Source: Brevundimonas sp.
GTDB lineage: Bacteria > Pseudomonadota > Alphaproteobacteria > Caulobacterales > Caulobacteraceae
Direction: 5' to 3'
Length of the DNA stretch: 64,000 nt
NCBI RefSeq assembly: GCF_029946145.1
Contig: NZ_JAQSDY010000021.1
Coordinates: 105,180 to 169,179 of the forward strand
Shown here one piece after another: positions 1 through 8,864 of the stretch (its first letter is position 1; the number at the start of each line of letters is the position of its first letter). The position numbers and the translations under genes were made by a program. The notes beneath the pieces were generated by a model. The model had not been told where the DNA came from and searched no databases. It saw only the letters and a list, made by a program, of their open reading frames with translations.

Positions 1-584
1 AAGACCGCGCTGTTCAGGGCCGCGAAATAGTTGTCCGAGACCGGCACCACCGAGCCCAGATATTTGCGCACCAGATCAGGATGTTCGCGCAAGGCCTCGG
101 AAATCGGCATGAAGATGATGCCCACCTTGGCCAGCTCGGCCTTGAAGGTGGTGACGACGCTGACACTGTCGAACACCGCGTCCACCGCATAGCGCGGCGC
201 GCCCTCGACGCCCGCCAGCACCTCCTGCTCCTTCAGCGGGATGCCCAGCTTGGCGTAGATGGCGAGGATTTCCGGATCGACCTCGTCCAGCGACTTCAGC
301 CCCGGCTTCTCCTTCGGCGCGGCGTAGTAGAACAGGTCCTGGTAATCGACCGGCGTGTATTTCACCGACGACCAGGTCGGCTCCTCCATCGCCTGCCAGC
401 GCTCATAGGCGGCCAGACGCCATTCCAGCATCCACTCGGGCTCGCCCTTCTTCTCGGAGATGAACCGCACGATGTCGGCGTTCAGCCCGCGCGGGGCGTA
501 TTCCGTGTCGATGTCCGAGGTGAAGCCGTGTTCGTACTTCTCCAGCGCGGCGACGGCGTCGATGGTCTTCTGGACAGCAGCCAT
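1..584 (-). CDS. sufB: Fe-S cluster assembly protein SufB (C-terminus cut by window edge)
   Basis: SufB is the scaffold subunit of the SufBC2D complex, which builds Fe-S clusters in the cytoplasm. The visible N-terminal 194 residues begin MAAVQKTIDAVAALEKYEHG and contain the SufB landmarks EWMLEWRLAAYERW, YQDLFYYAAPK and VPVSDNYFAALNSAVF. The start ATG at 584-582 overlaps the stop of the upstream cysteine desulfurase as TGATG, which fixes the start and implies translational coupling. With iscR and the desulfurase it forms the head of a suf-type operon continuing off the left edge. Assignment is by recognised family sequence and context. Confidence 0.95.
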   Translation of the reverse strand, partial: MAAVQKTIDAVAALEKYEHGFTSDIDTEYAPRGLNADIVRFISEKKGEPEWMLEWRLAAYERWQAMEEPTWSSVKYTPVDYQDLFYYAAPKEKPGLKSLDEVDPEILAIYAKLGIPLKEQEVLAGVEGAPRYAVDAVFDSVSVVTTFKAELAKVGIIFMPISEALREHPDLVRKYLGSVVPVSDNYFAALNSAV

Positions 585-1723
585 CAGGCGTCGGCTTTCA
601 CGCGTTCGGCGGCCCGCTGGCGCTGTTTGGCGTAGGCCTCGACCCAGGCGGCGGCGAAGCGCTTCCAGTCGTCCTCGACCGTGCCCCAGCCGCCGGAAAT
701 GCGGATGCCGCCGGTGGCCATGTCGATCCGTCCCGTGGCCAGGATGGCCCGCGACGGCTTGGTCTTGCCGGACGAACAGGCGCTGCCGGCCGAGACCATC
801 AGACCCATCAGATCGAGGGTGATCAGCTGCTGCGGGCTCTCCCAGTCGGGCACGGCCATGAACAGGGTGTTGGGCAGCCGCTCGGCGCCCTCGCCGATGA
901 TGGTCGCCCCGGCCGCCTTGACCACGGCCTCGGCCGCGTCCCGCCAGACGGCGTGGGCCTGGGCGTCGGGCAGGTCACGCGCGGCGCAGACGGCGGCGGC
1001 TCCGAAGCCGGTGATTCCCGGCACATTCTCCGTCCCGGCCCGCAGGCCGCGCTCCTGTCCCGCGCCGTGCAGCATCTGGACCGCCTCGCGGCCCTCGCCC
1101 ATCACCAGGGCCCCGACGCCCTGCGGCCCGCCCAGCTTGTGCGCCGACAGGGTCAGGCTGTCGGCCCGCAGCTCGCGGATATCGACCGGAATCTTGCCCG
1201 CCGACTGGATGGCGTCGACATGCAGCCAACCGCCCGCGGCGCGGACCAGTCTCGCCGCCTCGACGATCGGCTGGATGACGCCGCTTTCGTTGTTGGCGTG
1301 ATGGATGGCCACGACCGCCCGCCCCGGCTGTCCCAGCAGTTGCCGCAGCTTGTTCAGGTCCACGACGCCGCGCGCGTCCACGGGCAACATCCTGACCGGC
1401 TTGCCCGACGCCGTCGCCGCCTCGGCCACGCACGGATGCTCGGTCGCGCCCACGATCAGCCGCTCGCAGCCGGCCGCTATGGCGCTCAGGATCGCCTGGG
1501 CGTTCGATTCCGTGCCGCCGCTGGAGAACACCACCGAGGACGGATCGGCCCCGACCAGCTCGGCCACCTGCGCCCGCGCGGTCTCGACCCGCGCCCTCGC
1601 CCGACGGCCTGCGGCATGCACGGCCGACGGATTGCCGTTGTCAGCCAGAGCCCGGGCCATCACGTCCTGCACCTCGGGACGCACCAGGCCCGAGGCGTTG
1701 TAGTCCAGATACACGCCGCTCAC
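584..1723 (-). CDS. Cysteine desulfurase (class V aminotransferase, IscS/NifS-like)
   Basis: This PLP enzyme takes sulfur from cysteine for Fe-S cluster assembly. The 379-residue product has YLDYNASG at the N-terminus, SGGTESNAQ and HANNESG in the PLP domain, the PLP-binding lysine in LSAHKLGGPQG, and the persulfide-forming cysteine in GSACSSGK. The GTG start at 1723-1721 overlaps the iscR stop by four bases (GTGA), which is why it is preferred over the far longer open frame upstream; nothing upstream of it matches the family. It sits between iscR and sufB, so it is probably the sulfur donor for that assembly system. The IscS versus SufS label is not decided here. Confidence 0.93.
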   Translation of the reverse strand: MSGVYLDYNASGLVRPEVQDVMARALADNGNPSAVHAAGRRARARVETARAQVAELVGADPSSVVFSSGGTESNAQAILSAIAAGCERLIVGATEHPCVAEAATASGKPVRMLPVDARGVVDLNKLRQLLGQPGRAVVAIHHANNESGVIQPIVEAARLVRAAGGWLHVDAIQSAGKIPVDIRELRADSLTLSAHKLGGPQGVGALVMGEGREAVQMLHGAGQERGLRAGTENVPGITGFGAAAVCAARDLPDAQAHAVWRDAAEAVVKAAGATIIGEGAERLPNTLFMAVPDWESPQQLITLDLMGLMVSAGSACSSGKTKPSRAILATGRIDMATGGIRISGGWGTVEDDWKRFAAAWVEAYAKQRQRAAERVKADA

Positions 1724-2193
1724 GCCGCCACTCCTACTTCCTCGGCGGTCGCGCGACGGCGCGCCCCGGTACGGTTCATCACCACGTCTTCCAGCGATAC
1801 ACCCGCCAGATAGCGATGGATCTCGTCGCCCAGATCCTCCCACAGATTGTGGGTGATGCAGCGCTCGCCGGCCATCATGCAGCCCTTGGGCGCCGAATGG
1901 CCGATGCAGCGCGTGGCGCGGATGGGCTCGTCGACCGCCAGCACGATCTCCGCGACCACCGTCTCGTTCGCCCCCTTGGCCAGCCGATAGCCGCCGCCCG
2001 GGCCCCGCACGCTCTGCACCAGACCGCTCTTCCGCAGCCGCGCGAACAGCTGTTCCAGATAGCTCAGCGAAATCTCCTGACGCGTCGCGATCTCGGCCAG
2101 GGACACGGCCCGGACCACGCCGTCGGCCTGCCCGTTCTTGGCCAGATCGGCCATCGCCATCACGGCGTATCGTCCCTTGGTCGACAGACGCAT
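1720..2193 (-). CDS. iscR: Rrf2-family Fe-S regulator IscR
   Basis: Transcription factor with an N-terminal winged helix-turn-helix (about residues 1-75, MRLSTKGRYAVMAM ... VRGPGGGYRLA). The ligand set of IscR follows: Cys96, Cys105, Cys112 and a nearby His115, in the segment TRCIGHSAPKGCMMAGERC. The 157-residue length fits the family. IscR proteins bind a [2Fe-2S] cluster and repress or activate Fe-S assembly genes according to cluster status. It is first in the operon with the desulfurase and sufB, so autoregulation is likely. The spacing of the three cysteines differs from that of the Escherichia coli protein. Confidence 0.93.
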   Translation of the reverse strand: MRLSTKGRYAVMAMADLAKNGQADGVVRAVSLAEIATRQEISLSYLEQLFARLRKSGLVQSVRGPGGGYRLAKGANETVVAEIVLAVDEPIRATRCIGHSAPKGCMMAGERCITHNLWEDLGDEIHRYLAGVSLEDVVMNRTGARRRATAEEVGVAA

Positions 2194-2274
2194 CGCGCAC
2201 CTTCAAAAATCGCGCGCTTTTCGAGGGTCCTGTGCTAGAACCCGCGCCTTCGCAAAGGCGTCGGCGCGCAGGCT

Positions 2275-2310
2275 GGACTTAGAAAGTCCTACCGCTGCGG
2301 TCAAGTATTA
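2275..2310. promoter_or_regulatory. Possible IscR/Rrf2 operator region upstream of iscR
   Basis: The iscR-hydrolase intergenic region holds a perfect inverted repeat ggactt-aga-aagtcc (2275-2289). It is followed by GGTCAAGTAT (2299-2308), whose complement ATACTTGACC resembles one half of the type 1 IscR operator. The second half-site is poor. Location immediately upstream of iscR supports autoregulation, but the match is partial. Confidence 0.35.
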
Positions 2311-2363
2311 CGCAGCTGCGAAACGACAGTTGAACACGGAATTCCCCAAAGCGTTGGACCCAT

Positions 2364-3014
2364 ATGCCTGAAGTCATCCTGCCCGGCGCCTCTGGCCGTA
2401 TCGAAGGCCGCTACTCCCCGGGCAAGCGCCCGAACGCGCCGATCGCGCTGATCCTGCATCCGCACCCCAAGGCGAACGGGCATATGAACAACCCGGTCAC
2501 CGTGACCCTGTACCAGCTGTTCCAGAAGCGCGGCTTCGCGACGCTGCGATACAACAGCCGCGGCGTGGGCAAGTCGCAGGGCGAGTTTGACAGCGGCATC
2601 GGCGAGCTGGCCGACGCGGCCACGGCCCTCGACTGGCTCCAGTCCAACAACCCGGGCGCCTCCCAGACCTGGGTCGCCGGCTATCAGTTCGGCGCCTATA
2701 TCGGCATGCAGCTGTTGATGCGGCGCCCCGAGACGGACGGCTTCATCTCGGTCTCGCCGCCCTCGAACATGTACGATTTCAGCTTCCTGGCCCCCTGCCC
2801 CGCCTCGGGCCTGTTCCTGCACGGCACCGCCGACACCGTCGTCCCGCCGGTCGAGGTCGAGCGCGTGGTCAACAAGCTGCGCACCCAGAAGGGCATCATC
2901 ATCGACTATGAGCTCGAAGAGGGCGCGACCCACTTCTGGCAGGACCACATCGACGCCGTCGAACGCCGTGTCGGCGCCTATCTGGACAAGCGCCTGGCCG
3001 AAAAACCGGCCTGA
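2364..3014 (+). CDS. Alpha/beta-hydrolase-fold protein lacking the serine nucleophile
   Basis: A 216-residue cytoplasmic alpha/beta-hydrolase-fold protein of the kind related to COG2945. It keeps the oxyanion-type HPHPKANG loop near residue 30, RYNSRGVGKSQG, and the candidate acid and base in HGTADTVVP and GATHFW. The expected nucleophile elbow (usually G-x-S-x-G) reads G-Y-Q-F-G, so glutamine replaces the catalytic serine. It is therefore either non-catalytic or uses another residue. Its ATG is divergent from iscR, and its stop lies two bases before the next ATG, so the two plus-strand genes are probably co-transcribed. Confidence 0.8.
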   Translation: MPEVILPGASGRIEGRYSPGKRPNAPIALILHPHPKANGHMNNPVTVTLYQLFQKRGFATLRYNSRGVGKSQGEFDSGIGELADAATALDWLQSNNPGASQTWVAGYQFGAYIGMQLLMRRPETDGFISVSPPSNMYDFSFLAPCPASGLFLHGTADTVVPPVEVERVVNKLRTQKGIIIDYELEEGATHFWQDHIDAVERRVGAYLDKRLAEKPA

Positions 3015-3016
3015 TC

Positions 3017-3826
3017 ATGCGTCGGGTCGCCCTGATCGCCGCCCTGACGTTGTCTGGCGCGCCGGCGCTGGCGCAGAGTCCCGCGCTGGAACGTGAGTTC
3101 TGCGCGGCCCGTCCCGGCAAGGGCACGCCCACCTGCATTCTCGACCAGGGCCGCTGGCAGCTGGAGCTCGGCCTGGTCGACTTCGCCCGCCGGCGCGATG
3201 ATCAGACACGGACCACCGACTGGGCCGCCGGAGATATCTTCATCCGGCACGGCGTCTCTCCGACCACGGAAATCCAGTTCGGCGTCACCGCCTACAATCG
3301 CCAGTCCGCGACCGACCGGACCAGCGGCGTCTCCGACGTCGTCGAAGGGGTCGGCGACATCACCCTCGGCATAGCCCATTCGCTGGCCAACCCGGACGGT
3401 TCGGGCCTCTCGGTGGCCTTGGCCGCCTATGTGACCGCCCCCACGGGTTCGCGCGCCTTTCGCGCGGACGGGGTTGAGGGCGGCGTCATCCTGCCGGTCT
3501 CAGTGCCGCTGAACGATGACTGGAGTCTCGGTCTGTCGCCAGGCGTCGATGTGGTCGCCGATAGCGACGGCGACGGTCGTCACGCGGCCTATGCGATGGC
3601 CGCGGGCGTCGGCCGCATGGTTGGCGACTGGGCCCTGGGGGTCGAGCTGTGGGCCAGCCGCGACGAAGACCCCCTGGCCCCCTCGACCCAGGCGACCTTC
3701 GACCTGACCGCAGTGTGGTCGCCCCCTCGCATGGCCGACACCCAGCTGGATTTCGGACTCAATTTCGGCCTCAATGAGGACAGCCCGGACGTCGAGATCG
3801 GGATCGGTCTGGCGCGGCGCTTCTGA
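3017..3826 (+). CDS. Predicted outer-membrane beta-barrel/transporter-like protein
   Basis: A 269-residue exported protein with a clear signal peptide (MRRVALIAALTLSGAPALAQ). It has alternating polar and hydrophobic beta-strand segments (WQLELGLVDFARR, LDFGLNFGLN) and ends in phenylalanine (GLARRF), the usual C-terminal signature of outer-membrane barrels. It resembles the broad transporter/MetA-like barrel family (PF13557 type). No substrate can be assigned. It begins two bases after the hydrolase stop and converges with namZ. Confidence 0.65.
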   Translation: MRRVALIAALTLSGAPALAQSPALEREFCAARPGKGTPTCILDQGRWQLELGLVDFARRRDDQTRTTDWAAGDIFIRHGVSPTTEIQFGVTAYNRQSATDRTSGVSDVVEGVGDITLGIAHSLANPDGSGLSVALAAYVTAPTGSRAFRADGVEGGVILPVSVPLNDDWSLGLSPGVDVVADSDGDGRHAAYAMAAGVGRMVGDWALGVELWASRDEDPLAPSTQATFDLTAVWSPPRMADTQLDFGLNFGLNEDSPDVEIGIGLARRF

Positions 3827-3829
3827 CGA

Positions 3830-5032
3830 TCAGTAGAGCAGGAACGGCTTCCGCAGTTCCACCCACGCCGCCTCGTCCGGCCCGGCCAGGGCCTCGAGAT
3901 CGGCCGGCGTCGCCGCCAGATCGTCGACCCATTGCCGCAGGCCCGGCCCGCCGTTGATCACGTCGATGGCCAGCTTGTCGAAGACGTATTCGTACGGGAA
4001 GTCCCGCCACAGGGCGTAGTCCGGATACAGCCGCCGGATCGCCTTGAACCCCAGCGCCTGCAGCCGCCACGGCCGGAACGCCGCGTGGTCATAGGCCGGG
4101 TCGTCGACGTGGATCTGCAGCCCGTTGCACAAGGCTCCGACGTGCTTGTGGAATGTCGGCTCGAACCAGCAGTCGCGCAGCCGGCAGCCGTCCAGCCATT
4201 CCGGCGCGAACGCCTGCATCTCCGCGATCACGGCCCGCGCGTCGATGTCCGGCGCCCCGAACAGCTCCAGGGGCCGCGTCGTGCCGCGTCCCTCGGACAG
4301 GGTCGTGCCCTCCAGCATCACCGTCCCGGCATAGGCCCGCGCCATCGACAGGTTCGCCGCATTGGGGCTCGGATTGATCCAGCTGCGCTCCCCGCTCGGC
4401 CAGCCGAAGCCCGGCCCCTGCCCGGGCGCCCAGCCCTGCATCTCGATGACGCGGTAGTCCACGTCCAGCCTGAAGTGATCGATGAACCAGCGGCCCATCT
4501 CGCCCAGGGTCATGCCGTGCCGCATCGGCATCGGCCCGGCCCCGACGAAACTCTCCCAGCCGGGCAGCAGGGTCGTCCCCTCGACCGGTCGTCCGGCCGG
4601 GTTGGGGCGGTCCAGCACCCACACCGCCTTGCCGTGCTTCGCGGACTCCTCGAGCACATAGAGCAGGGTCGTCACGAAGGTGTAGATGCGGCAGCCCAGG
4701 TCCTGCATGTCGACCAGCAGGACGTCGAACGTCTGCATCGACGCCGCCGTCGGCCGGCGCGCCTCGCCATACAGGCTGAACACCGGAATGCCGTGCCGCG
4801 GATCGGTGAAGTCCGGCGACTCCATCATATTGTCCTGCAGGTCGCCGCGCATGCCGTGCTGGGGCCCGAACGCCGCCGTGACGTTCAGGTCGTCGCACGC
4901 CATCAGCGCGTCCAGCGAATGCGTCAGGTCCGCCGTCACCGACGCCGGATGCCCCAGCAGGGCGACCCTGCGCCCCTTCAGCGCCGCCCGCAGATCGGGC
5001 TCGGACAGCAGGCGGTCGATGCCGAATTTCAT
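3830..5032 (-). CDS. namZ: DUF1343 family exo-beta-N-acetylmuramidase NamZ-like
   Basis: The 400-residue protein matches the DUF1343 family. Recognised members (NamZ) remove N-acetylmuramic acid from peptidoglycan fragments. Family blocks seen are GIDRLL, FGPQHGMRGD, VFSLYGEARRPT, LLVDMQDLGCRIYTFV, VLDRPNPAGR and ANLSMARAYAGTVMLEGT. The ATG at 5032 overlaps the stop of the upstream DOMON-like gene as ATGA, and the conserved MKFGIDR starts there. No signal peptide is evident at this start, which would suggest a cytoplasmic recycling role. The enzyme activity is inferred from the family. Confidence 0.85.
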   Translation of the reverse strand: MKFGIDRLLSEPDLRAALKGRRVALLGHPASVTADLTHSLDALMACDDLNVTAAFGPQHGMRGDLQDNMMESPDFTDPRHGIPVFSLYGEARRPTAASMQTFDVLLVDMQDLGCRIYTFVTTLLYVLEESAKHGKAVWVLDRPNPAGRPVEGTTLLPGWESFVGAGPMPMRHGMTLGEMGRWFIDHFRLDVDYRVIEMQGWAPGQGPGFGWPSGERSWINPSPNAANLSMARAYAGTVMLEGTTLSEGRGTTRPLELFGAPDIDARAVIAEMQAFAPEWLDGCRLRDCWFEPTFHKHVGALCNGLQIHVDDPAYDHAAFRPWRLQALGFKAIRRLYPDYALWRDFPYEYVFDKLAIDVINGGPGLRQWVDDLAATPADLEALAGPDEAAWVELRKPFLLY

Positions 5033-5607
5033 GCGGGCTCCACGGCGGGCAGGTCGAGGGCGAAAGCGTCGGAATGGTGGAAGTCCGGTTGCCCGGTCGC
5101 ATGGGCCAGCGCCCACCAGGCCTTGCCGCCGTCCGCGTCCTCGATGACAGCCGAAAGCCCGAGTCGCCAGTCGGACCGGGCCAGTTCCGGCGCGCCGCCG
5201 AGGTCGATCAGCGCCTCGAGTTCATGGCGCTCGGGATACGAACGACTCTCGATCCGCGGCGATGGCATGTCGAGGTTCTCCATTCCCTCGCGATAGGCGT
5301 CGAATCGATAGGCCGCCCACCGCGTCGATGGCGACAGGTTGATCTCGCAATAGGCCTCGCCCGTCGGCGTCCGGATGAAGGCCTCCAGGCAGGTATGCCG
5401 CCACAGGTGATCGACCCGGGCGGACTCCGCCATAGGCGGCAGCTTCAGTTCGTCCGCCGGCGCATGGATCACATACAGCAGGGCCAGCCGCCCGTGCTGC
5501 GGGCGCCAGGCCGTGACCTCGACCCGCGACGCCGCCTCGCCCGCGGAGTCCGCGTGGCGCAGCAAAGACCGTCGCTGTCCGGATGCTCCGGCGGTTCGCG
5601 CTTCCAT
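5029..5607 (-). CDS. DOMON-like domain protein
   Basis: A 192-residue protein resembling the DOMON-like/carbohydrate-binding beta-sandwich proteins that occur beside DUF1343 genes in alphaproteobacteria. Recognisable parts are [23 protein letters not shown] and [24 protein letters not shown]. Its stop overlaps the namZ start by four bases, so the two are an operon, plausibly in cell-wall sugar handling. No catalytic motif is visible. The first methionine is used, though the first 25 residues are weakly conserved-looking and the true start could be downstream. Confidence 0.7.
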   Translation of the reverse strand: MEARTAGASGQRRSLLRHADSAGEAASRVEVTAWRPQHGRLALLYVIHAPADELKLPPMAESARVDHLWRHTCLEAFIRTPTGEAYCEINLSPSTRWAAYRFDAYREGMENLDMPSPRIESRSYPERHELEALIDLGGAPELARSDWRLGLSAVIEDADGGKAWWALAHATGQPDFHHSDAFALDLPAVEPA

Positions 5608-5659
5608 ACGCCCGTGCTACACGCCCCTTCCCTCCCAAGCCAAGCCCGATCCCCCGCCC

Positions 5660-6919
5660 ATGACCGCCGAGCCCGCCTTCCAGTCCGACTTCCTGAAAAC
5701 CCTTCAGGCGCGCGGCTACATCCATCAGATCACCCACCCGGCCGAGCTCGACGCCGCCGCGGCGAGTGGCGTGGTCACCGGCTACATCGGCTTCGACGCC
5801 ACGGCGCCCTCGCTGCACGTCGGCAGCCTGATCCAGATCATGATGCTGCGACGGCTCCAGCAGGCGGGCCACAAGCCCATCGTCCTGATGGGCGGCGGCA
5901 CCACCAAGGTCGGGGACCCCACCGGCAAGGACGCCTCGCGCCCCCAGCTGACCGACGAGACCATCCAGTCGAACATCGCCTCGATCCGCACAGTGTTCGA
6001 GAAATTCCTCACCTTCGGCGACGGCCCGACCGACGCGATCATGCTCGACAACGACCAGTGGCTGTCGGGCTACGGCTACATCCAGTTCCTGCGCGACTAC
6101 GGCACGCATTTCACCATCAACCGGATGCTGGCCTTCGACTCGGTCAAGCTGCGGCTGGAACGCGAACAGCCGATGACCTTCCTCGAGTTCAACTACATGC
6201 TGATGCAGTCGGTGGACTTCCTCGAGCTCAACCGCGCCCGGAACTGCACCCTGCAGATGGGCGGCTCGGACCAGTGGGGCAACATCGTCTCGGGCGTCGA
6301 TCTGGTGCGCCGCGTCGACCACAAGGCCGCCTTCGGCCTGACCACGCCCCTGCTGACCACCGCCTCGGGCGGCAAGATGGGCAAGACGGCCCAGGGCGCG
6401 GTCTGGCTGAATGCGGAACAGCTGAGCCCGTATGACTACTGGCAGTTCTGGCGCAACGTCGACGACGCCGACGTGGGCAAATTCCTGCGCCTGTTCACCG
6501 ACCTGCCGCTGGGCGAGATCGCCCGGCTCGAGACCCTTGAGGGCGCCGGCATCAACGACGCCAAGAAGACCCTGGCCGACGCCGCCACGACGATGCTGCA
6601 CGGCGCGGATGCCGCCGCCCACGCCCGCGGCGCGGCCGAGGCCGCCTTCGAACAGGGCAGGCTGTCCGTCGACCTGCCCACAGTGGAATTGCCGCGCGAC
6701 GAGGTCATCGGCGCCATGATCGCCGCCGTCACGACGAAAGCCGGTCTGACCGCCTCCAACGGCGAGGCCCGCCGCCTCGCCCAGGGCGGCGGTCTGCGTC
6801 TCAACGACGAAGCCATCGCCGACGGCGCCCGCCTGATCGAGGCCGGCGACGTCAACGCGGACGGGGTCCTCAAGCTGGCCGCCGGTAAGAAGAAGATCGT
6901 GCTGGTGCGCCCGGTCTGA
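5660..6919 (+). CDS. tyrS: Tyrosyl-tRNA synthetase
   Basis: Class I aminoacyl-tRNA synthetase charging tRNA-Tyr. The 419-residue product shows [17 protein letters not shown] (HIGH-type motif), [15 protein letters not shown], the tyrosine/tRNA-binding [13 protein letters not shown], the KMSKS-type loop GGKMGKT, and a C-terminal S4-like RNA-binding segment ([17 protein letters not shown]). The ATG at 5660 gives the family-typical [21 protein letters not shown]; the 49 codons in frame upstream do not resemble the family. Free-standing, divergent from the DOMON-like gene. Confidence 0.96.
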   Translation: MTAEPAFQSDFLKTLQARGYIHQITHPAELDAAAASGVVTGYIGFDATAPSLHVGSLIQIMMLRRLQQAGHKPIVLMGGGTTKVGDPTGKDASRPQLTDETIQSNIASIRTVFEKFLTFGDGPTDAIMLDNDQWLSGYGYIQFLRDYGTHFTINRMLAFDSVKLRLEREQPMTFLEFNYMLMQSVDFLELNRARNCTLQMGGSDQWGNIVSGVDLVRRVDHKAAFGLTTPLLTTASGGKMGKTAQGAVWLNAEQLSPYDYWQFWRNVDDADVGKFLRLFTDLPLGEIARLETLEGAGINDAKKTLADAATTMLHGADAAAHARGAAEAAFEQGRLSVDLPTVELPRDEVIGAMIAAVTTKAGLTASNGEARRLAQGGGLRLNDEAIADGARLIEAGDVNADGVLKLAAGKKKIVLVRPV

Positions 6920-6927
6920 CCCCATCC

Positions 6928-7040
6928 GCCGTCACCCTCAGGCTTGACCCGAGGGCCGGACCATCCATCGCTCGTGCGAAAACGGCGTCGCACCAGCGGT
7001 CCCACATCCGATCCTCGGGTCAAGCCCGAGGATGACGGGA
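6928..7040. repeat. Palindromic intergenic repeat between tyrS and the peroxiredoxin
   Basis: Two imperfect inverted copies of a roughly 29-base unit face each other. The left arm (6928-6956) contains GGCTTGACCCGAGGG and the right arm (7010-7038) contains CCTCGGGTCAAGCCCGAGG. The right arm is itself a hairpin (cctcggg-tcaag-cccgagg). Such units recur between genes in Caulobacterales genomes. It may end tyrS transcripts, but there is no T-tract. Confidence 0.7.
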
Positions 7041-7048
7041 GGAATGAG

Positions 7049-7513
7049 TTGGAAATCACCGAAGGCCTGCCGGCCCCCGCATTCGACATGGCCGCGGACG
7101 GCGGCGGCCGCGCATCCCTCGCCGCCCTCAAGGGCCAGACCGTCGTCCTGTTCTTCTACCCCAAGGCCGACACTCCGGCCTGCACCACCGAGAGCCAGGA
7201 CTTCTCGGCCCTGATCGACGACTTCGCCGGCGCCGGCGCCGTGGTCATCGGCGTCTCGCGCGACCCCGTGAAGAAGCTTGACCGCTTCAAGGCCAAACAC
7301 GACCTCAAGGTCATCCTCGCCTCCGACGAGCCCGAGGACGTGACCAACGCCTGGGGCGTCTGGGTGCAGAAGAAGCTCTACGGCCGCGAATACATGGGCA
7401 TCGAACGCGCCACCTTCCTGATCGACGGCGACGGCGTCGTCCGCCGGGTCTGGCGCAAGGTTTCAGTCAAGGGCCACGCAGCTGAAGTTCTTGCGACCGT
7501 GAAATCGCTCTGA
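7049..7513 (+). CDS. bcp: Thioredoxin-dependent peroxiredoxin, Bcp/PrxQ type, one-cysteine
   Basis: A 154-residue thiol peroxidase of the Bcp/PrxQ family that reduces peroxides in the cytoplasm. The peroxidatic cysteine is Cys45 in TPACTTES, with upstream VVLFFYPKADTP. The resolving cysteine normally five residues later is absent (Gln50), and this is the only cysteine in the protein, so it must be a one-cysteine enzyme reduced in trans. The TTG at 7049 is chosen because GGAGG lies six bases upstream and the length then fits the family. An in-frame ATG at 6944 would read through the intergenic repeat. Confidence 0.88.
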   Translation: MEITEGLPAPAFDMAADGGGRASLAALKGQTVVLFFYPKADTPACTTESQDFSALIDDFAGAGAVVIGVSRDPVKKLDRFKAKHDLKVILASDEPEDVTNAWGVWVQKKLYGREYMGIERATFLIDGDGVVRRVWRKVSVKGHAAEVLATVKSL

Positions 7514-7567
7514 CCACGGACTGTTCTCTACAACCAGAGATGTAATTGTCGTTTCAAAGATTCGCGC

Positions 7568-7589
7568 ACTCGCCTGACAGGCGAGTTTT
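7568..7589 (+). terminator. Intrinsic terminator after bcp
   Basis: Stem actcgcc (7568-7574), loop tgaca, stem ggcgagt (7580-7586), with a run of four T in total at 7586-7589. It lies 55 bases after the bcp stop on the same strand. Confidence 0.6.
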
Positions 7590-7709
7590 GAGCTCGAATA
7601 CGGTCTTCGTTCGCCCGAACACGCTTGATCGTGGTTAACAAGGCGTGAAGAGACTTGTCCCCGGGGCGCTACCTGGCGCATATACCCCGCTCGTACGTGG
7701 GGGCGTTGC

Positions 7710-8864
7710 GTGATGACCGAACACGAGCCGACCAACAGGCGGTCTCTGATCGGAAAGTGGTTTCCGACCCGATACCTGTATCTGCGTGACGGCGACGCCG
7801 TTCGCGCCTGGGCGCTGACGCCGGGCAAACAGGTCCTGGCCGCCGCGGCGGCCCTCCTGATCGGCGGCTGGACCATGGCCGCCTCGGGCAGCCTGATCTT
7901 CGACATGGTGGCGCAGAGCCAGTCCGACCGCACCGTGGCCCGCGCCCGCGCCGCGTCCGAACGGATGAACGCCGACCTGCAGGCCCGTCTTGACAGCGCG
8001 GTCGTGCGCATGACCGCCACCACCGGATCGCTCGACGAGATGGCGCAGATGGTCGAGCGCCGTCACGCCGCCCTGACCCAGGTCATGGGCATGTTCCGCG
8101 GCGTCGAGGGCGCCCAGGCGGCCCTGCGGCCGGCGATCGCGCCCGATCCGGCCCGCACCTCTCCCGTCCAGCGCATGATCGCCGTCCGCATGGACCAGGA
8201 GCGGCTGATCGCGCGCGCCGAAAGCGAGGCCCACACGCGGGCCGAACGCCTGCGCCTCGCCTTCCGGCTGGCCGGACTGAACCCCGCCGCCTACGCCCCG
8301 CACGACACGGCCCTGGGCGGCCCGCTGGTGGAAGCCCGCGATCCCCGCGCCCTCGCCGCCGTGCTGGACGTGGACGAAGCCTTCGCGGTTCGCATCCGTC
8401 ACGCCGCCGACAATCTTTCGGAGATGCGGACCCTGGCCAATGCGGCCGAGGGCATGCCCTTCCGCCGCCCGACCCAGGCGCGCACCACCTCCGGCTTCGG
8501 CGTCCGGTTCGACCCCTTCAACGGCCGCCCCGCCCTGCATCAGGGGCAGGATTTCGCGGCCCCGCTGAATACCCCGATCCACGCCCCGGCTCCCGGAATC
8601 GTGTCTTTTGTCGGCGTGCGTTCAGGGTATGGCAACACCGTTGAGATAGATCATGGACGCGGTTTCAAGACGCGCTACGCTCATCTGAACGCCACGGCGG
8701 TCACGCCCGGACAGCGTATCGCGCTGGGCCAGCGCGTCGGCGCCATGGGAACCACAGGACGCTCCACCGGCGTCCACCTGCACTACGAAGTGTGGATGGA
8801 CGGCCGCCCGCAAAACCCCGCCCGCTTCATGAGAGCCGGAGATCAACTTGTTCAACAAGACTAA
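7710..8864 (+). CDS. M23 family metallopeptidase, membrane anchored
   Basis: A peptidoglycan endopeptidase of about 384 residues. It has a single N-terminal transmembrane segment (about residues 40-65, VLAAAAALLIGGWTMAASGSLIF), a helical, probably coiled region, and a C-terminal LytM/M23 domain. Zinc ligand motifs are HQGQDFAAP (H...D) and GVHLHYEVW (HxH). A GTG at 7710 is directly followed by ATG at 7713, and either may start. It overlaps the bactofilin start, a conserved pairing in which the bactofilin scaffold positions the peptidase for local wall remodelling. That role is inferred from the conserved neighbourhood. Confidence 0.88.
   Translation: MMTEHEPTNRRSLIGKWFPTRYLYLRDGDAVRAWALTPGKQVLAAAAALLIGGWTMAASGSLIFDMVAQSQSDRTVARARAASERMNADLQARLDSAVVRMTATTGSLDEMAQMVERRHAALTQVMGMFRGVEGAQAALRPAIAPDPARTSPVQRMIAVRMDQERLIARAESEAHTRAERLRLAFRLAGLNPAAYAPHDTALGGPLVEARDPRALAAVLDVDEAFAVRIRHAADNLSEMRTLANAAEGMPFRRPTQARTTSGFGVRFDPFNGRPALHQGQDFAAPLNTPIHAPAPGIVSFVGVRSGYGNTVEIDHGRGFKTRYAHLNATAVTPGQRIALGQRVGAMGTTGRSTGVHLHYEVWMDGRPQNPARFMRAGDQLVQQD

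Noticed and set aside
6944..7048. N-terminal extension of the peroxiredoxin from ATG 6944
   Set aside because: The extension is the translated intergenic repeat (RVKPEDDG type). A TTG with GGAGG gives the family-typical length.
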